Assembly (NCBI RefSeq): GCF_938030815.1
Contig: NZ_CALHII010000233.1
Location: 1-8,048 of the forward strand
DNA from: an uncultured Campylobacter sp.
GTDB lineage: Bacteria > Campylobacterota > Campylobacteria > Campylobacterales > Campylobacteraceae
Length of the DNA stretch: 8,048 bases
Direction: 5' to 3'
Positions 6,422 through 8,048 of the stretch are shown in pieces (position 1 is the stretch's first letter; the number at the start of each line of letters is the position of its first letter). Under the pieces are notes generated by a model. The model did not search any database and had not been told where the DNA came from. It saw only the letters and a list, made by a program, of their open reading frames with translations. The position numbers and the translations under genes were made by a program.

Positions 6422-6538
6422 ATGCGAGCGCAGATCAAGCCCGACTTCGAAACGGCGCGCGAAAGATACGGCGAAATTGCCGGGCTTAGCGCGGATGAGA
6501 TAACTCAAATTTTATGGGGCGAAAGGGGAGAAAAATGA
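6422..6538 (+). CDS. Small hypothetical protein (38 aa) between mraY and murD
   Basis: This short frame begins with ATG one base after the mraY TAA and ends with TGA overlapping the murD ATG (ATGA, 6535-6538), the arrangement of a translationally coupled small gene. The product begins MRAQIKPDFETARERYGEIA and continues GLSADEITQILWGERGEK. It is soluble and charged, has no signal peptide or membrane segment, and its middle (ETARERYGEIAGLSADEITQIL) could be helical. The first half uses many G/C third positions, like the neighbouring genes. No strong ribosome binding site precedes it, so it would depend on ribosomes finishing mraY. I do not recognise a family and assign no function. The alternative is a spacer that happens to be open, with its end serving as the murD ribosome binding site. 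Confidence 0.5.
   Translation: MRAQIKPDFETARERYGEIAGLSADEITQILWGERGEK
6522..6530 (+). promoter_or_regulatory. Ribosome binding site that decides the murD start
   Basis: AAAGGGGAG ends four bases before the ATG at 6535. It lies downstream of the alternative in-frame ATG at 6514, so it supports 6535 and argues against the seven-residue longer reading. Confidence 0.8.
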
Positions 6539-7959
6539 AAAAATCGCTATTTGGCTACGGGCTTACGACCAAAGCGATCGCCGAGCACTGCCGCGACAAA
6601 GGCGGCTGGGAGATCTACGACGATAAATTTGAAATTTCTTCGGGCGCACCGAAGCTGGATGAGTTCGGCAACGCGCTTTTAAACCCGAGCGAGTTCGATC
6701 CCGCCGCAAGCGAGCTTGAAATCCCAAGTCCAGGCTTTCCGCCGCATCACGAGCTGGTGCGAAAGGCACGAAATTTAATCAGCGAATACGATTATTTCGA
6801 CGATTACAAAGGCCTTAAAATTTGGATCAGCGGCACGAACGGCAAGACCACGACGACAAAGATGATGCAGCACCTACTCGAGCGATACGGTTCGCAAATG
6901 GGCGGCAACGTGGGCGTTCCACTCGCAAAGCTTGATAAAAGCGCCAAAATTTGGGTGCTAGAGACGAGCTCATTTACGCTGCACTACACCAAGCGCGCGC
7001 GCCCCGATATCTATGTGCTGCTTGCGATCACGCCCGATCATCTCAGCTGGCACGGCGATTTTGCGGAGTATGAGCGTGCCAAACTCTCGCCGCTGCTAGC
7101 GATGCGCGAAGGCTCCGTGGCGCTGATCCCGCGCGCCTACGAAAGCTCTGCCGCCGCGCAAAACAGCCTAGCCCGCGTGATCTGCTACGAAGACGAAGTG
7201 GATCTGGCGCAAAAATTCGGCATCGATTTAGGCGAGATAAAATTCCGCACTCCGTTTTTGATCGACGCGCTTTTGGCGCTGTGCGTGGAGAAAATTTTAT
7301 TCGACAGATGCGACGCCATGCGACTGAACGACTTCGTGATCGAAGGCAATAAACTAGAGGAGTTTACCGACGCGCGCGGCAGGGTCTGGGTCAATGACAC
7401 GAAGGCGACCAACATCGATGCGTGCGCGCAGGCGCTGAAGCGATACGCGGGACGCAAAATACATCTGATCCTCGGCGGCGACGACAAAGGCGTGGATCTG
7501 CACCCGCTTTTTGCGGAGTTTAAAAAATACGATCTGCAAATTTACGCGATCGGCTCAAATACCGATAAAATCGTACTTTTATGTGGCGAATACGGACTTC
7601 CTTGCGTGCGCTGCGAAATTTTACAAACCGCGGTGAGCGAAATTTCAAAGCGGTATTTAAGCGGAGGAAATTTTTGCAAAAATGAAATTTCAAAAGGACG
7701 CTTAGGCGGCGAGAATTCCGCAGGAAATTTAATGCAGGATGAAATTTCGGCTACCGAAGGCGCAAGCTCTTGCATAGACGCAAGCGGCGGCGAAACTTTA
7801 GGTTCGCAAAATTTTAAAAATTCTGTGGATTTTCAGAATTCCGTAAATTTCGAAAGCGAAATAGCACTGCTAAGCCCTGCATGTGCCAGTTTGGATCAAT
7901 TTAAAAGCTACGCGCAACGCGGCGAGCTATTTAAAAAACAAGTCGCACAACTTGGATAG
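6535..7959 (+). CDS. murD: UDP-N-acetylmuramoyl-L-alanine--D-glutamate ligase with a C-terminal-domain insertion
   Basis: MurD is the cytosolic ATP-dependent ligase that adds D-glutamate to UDP-MurNAc-L-alanine. Of 474 residues, the first 90 or so form the short UDP-binding domain (KKSLFGYGLTTKAIAE). The central Mur ligase domain has the P-loop GTNGKTTTT at 100-108 (Lys104), GGNVGVPL at 123-130, LETSSF at 142-147 and ITPDHLSWHG at 165-174. The C-terminal domain has NDTKATN at 287-293, GGDDKG at 314-319 and LLSPACASLDQF at 445-456. I start at 6535 because AAAGGGGAG lies just upstream and KKSLFGYG is the usual N-terminus; an ATG at 6514 would add seven residues. Between the helix at about 365-370 and SEIALLSP at about 440 lie roughly 65-70 polar, low-complexity residues that ordinary MurD proteins lack, so the protein is longer than the usual 400-450. 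The frame stays open and the motifs after the insertion are intact, so the enzyme is probably functional. Confidence 0.94.
   Translation: MKKSLFGYGLTTKAIAEHCRDKGGWEIYDDKFEISSGAPKLDEFGNALLNPSEFDPAASELEIPSPGFPPHHELVRKARNLISEYDYFDDYKGLKIWISGTNGKTTTTKMMQHLLERYGSQMGGNVGVPLAKLDKSAKIWVLETSSFTLHYTKRARPDIYVLLAITPDHLSWHGDFAEYERAKLSPLLAMREGSVALIPRAYESSAAAQNSLARVICYEDEVDLAQKFGIDLGEIKFRTPFLIDALLALCVEKILFDRCDAMRLNDFVIEGNKLEEFTDARGRVWVNDTKATNIDACAQALKRYAGRKIHLILGGDDKGVDLHPLFAEFKKYDLQIYAIGSNTDKIVLLCGEYGLPCVRCEILQTAVSEISKRYLSGGNFCKNEISKGRLGGENSAGNLMQDEISATEGASSCIDASGGETLGSQNFKNSVDFQNSVNFESEIALLSPACASLDQFKSYAQRGELFKKQVAQLG
7639..7857 (+). repeat. Repeat-bearing low-complexity insertion inside murD
   Basis: Three in-frame copies of GAAATTTC (7639-7646, 7684-7691, 7741-7748) each encode Glu-Ile-Ser and head loosely similar segments containing an SGGN/GGEN/SGGE-like patch. 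Two adjacent 18-base units at 7813-7848 encode FKNSVD and FQNSVN. The stretch is rich in Asn, Ser and Gly and somewhat richer in A/T than most of murD. Confidence 0.6.
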
Positions 7960-8001
7960 ATAAGCATATCAAGTTTAGATGGATCAGGTCGAGCCTTTAT
8001 T

Positions 8002-8022
8002 AATACAATTTGCAATCGTATT
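8002..8022 (+). terminator. Weak hairpin after murD, possible terminator
   Basis: Arms AATACAATT and AATCGTATT pair at 8 of 9 positions around a TGC loop, 42 bases after the murD stop, and the 3' arm runs into TTTT-AAAATTTT. The stem is AT-rich and the T tract is interrupted, so this is a poor intrinsic terminator by sequence; its position at the end of the plus-strand group is the main support. Nothing else was recognised in 7960-8048. Confidence 0.3.
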
Positions 8023-8048
8023 TTAAAATTTTAACGCTTCTGCTGCGC

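Noticed and set aside
6111..6438. Minus-strand open frames opposite the end of mraY
   Set aside because: Antisense shadows of the membrane-protein codons and of the APIHHHFE motif region.
7185..7775. Minus-strand open frames of 61-100 codons opposite murD
   Set aside because: Shadows of the intact murD frame, with no recognisable features.
8031..8048. Possible end of a convergent minus-strand gene (reads Ala-Gln-Gln-Lys-Arg-stop)
   Set aside because: Only five codons are visible before the window ends, too little to support a gene; the hairpin at 8002-8022 would suit a convergent junction, but this is a guess.
1..8048. Search for tRNA, rRNA, CRISPR array, insertion sequence, phage or defence genes
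   Set aside because: No matching structure or protein was seen; the genes are core metabolism and cell-wall functions, so the window does not look like an accessory island.

Overview
The window looks like chromosomal housekeeping DNA from a Campylobacter (Campylobacterota / epsilon-proteobacteria), probably one of the higher-GC oral species such as C. gracilis, C. showae or C. rectus. The evidence is the protein sequences as I recognise them, the accA-fabF-acpP-fabG-gpmI and mraY-murD neighbourhood, and the saturation of spacers with AAATTT/AAAATTTT motifs in otherwise fairly GC-rich DNA. The species is inference; no search was possible.

Left part, minus strand (transcription runs right to left from about 5222): gpmI (phosphoglycerate mutase), fabG, acpP, fabF and accA (fatty-acid synthesis), then the first 99 codons of rho, which continues past the left edge. 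fabF and accA overlap by one base (TAATG), acpP and fabF are 18 bases apart, and the other gaps are 61-101 bases. A good sigma70-type promoter (TATAAT with TTGCCG 17 bases upstream) precedes gpmI, and a GC-rich hairpin lies in its predicted 5' leader. A weaker promoter candidate precedes acpP.

Right part, plus strand (divergent from gpmI): mraY, a 38-codon ORF with no recognised family, and murD. The three are packed so tightly that the small ORF starts one base after the mraY stop and its stop overlaps the murD start (ATGA). mraY and murD act in peptidoglycan precursor synthesis: MurD adds D-glutamate to UDP-MurNAc-L-Ala, and MraY later moves the finished pentapeptide unit to undecaprenyl phosphate. 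After murD only about 89 bases remain, with a weak hairpin that may be a terminator.

No tRNA, rRNA, CRISPR array, insertion sequence or phage gene was seen. The points most worth a second look are the small ORF between mraY and murD, a repeat-bearing low-complexity insertion near the MurD C-terminus, two TTG start codons (fabF, mraY), the gpmI leader hairpin, and an imperfect tandem repeat over the mraY promoter/RBS region.
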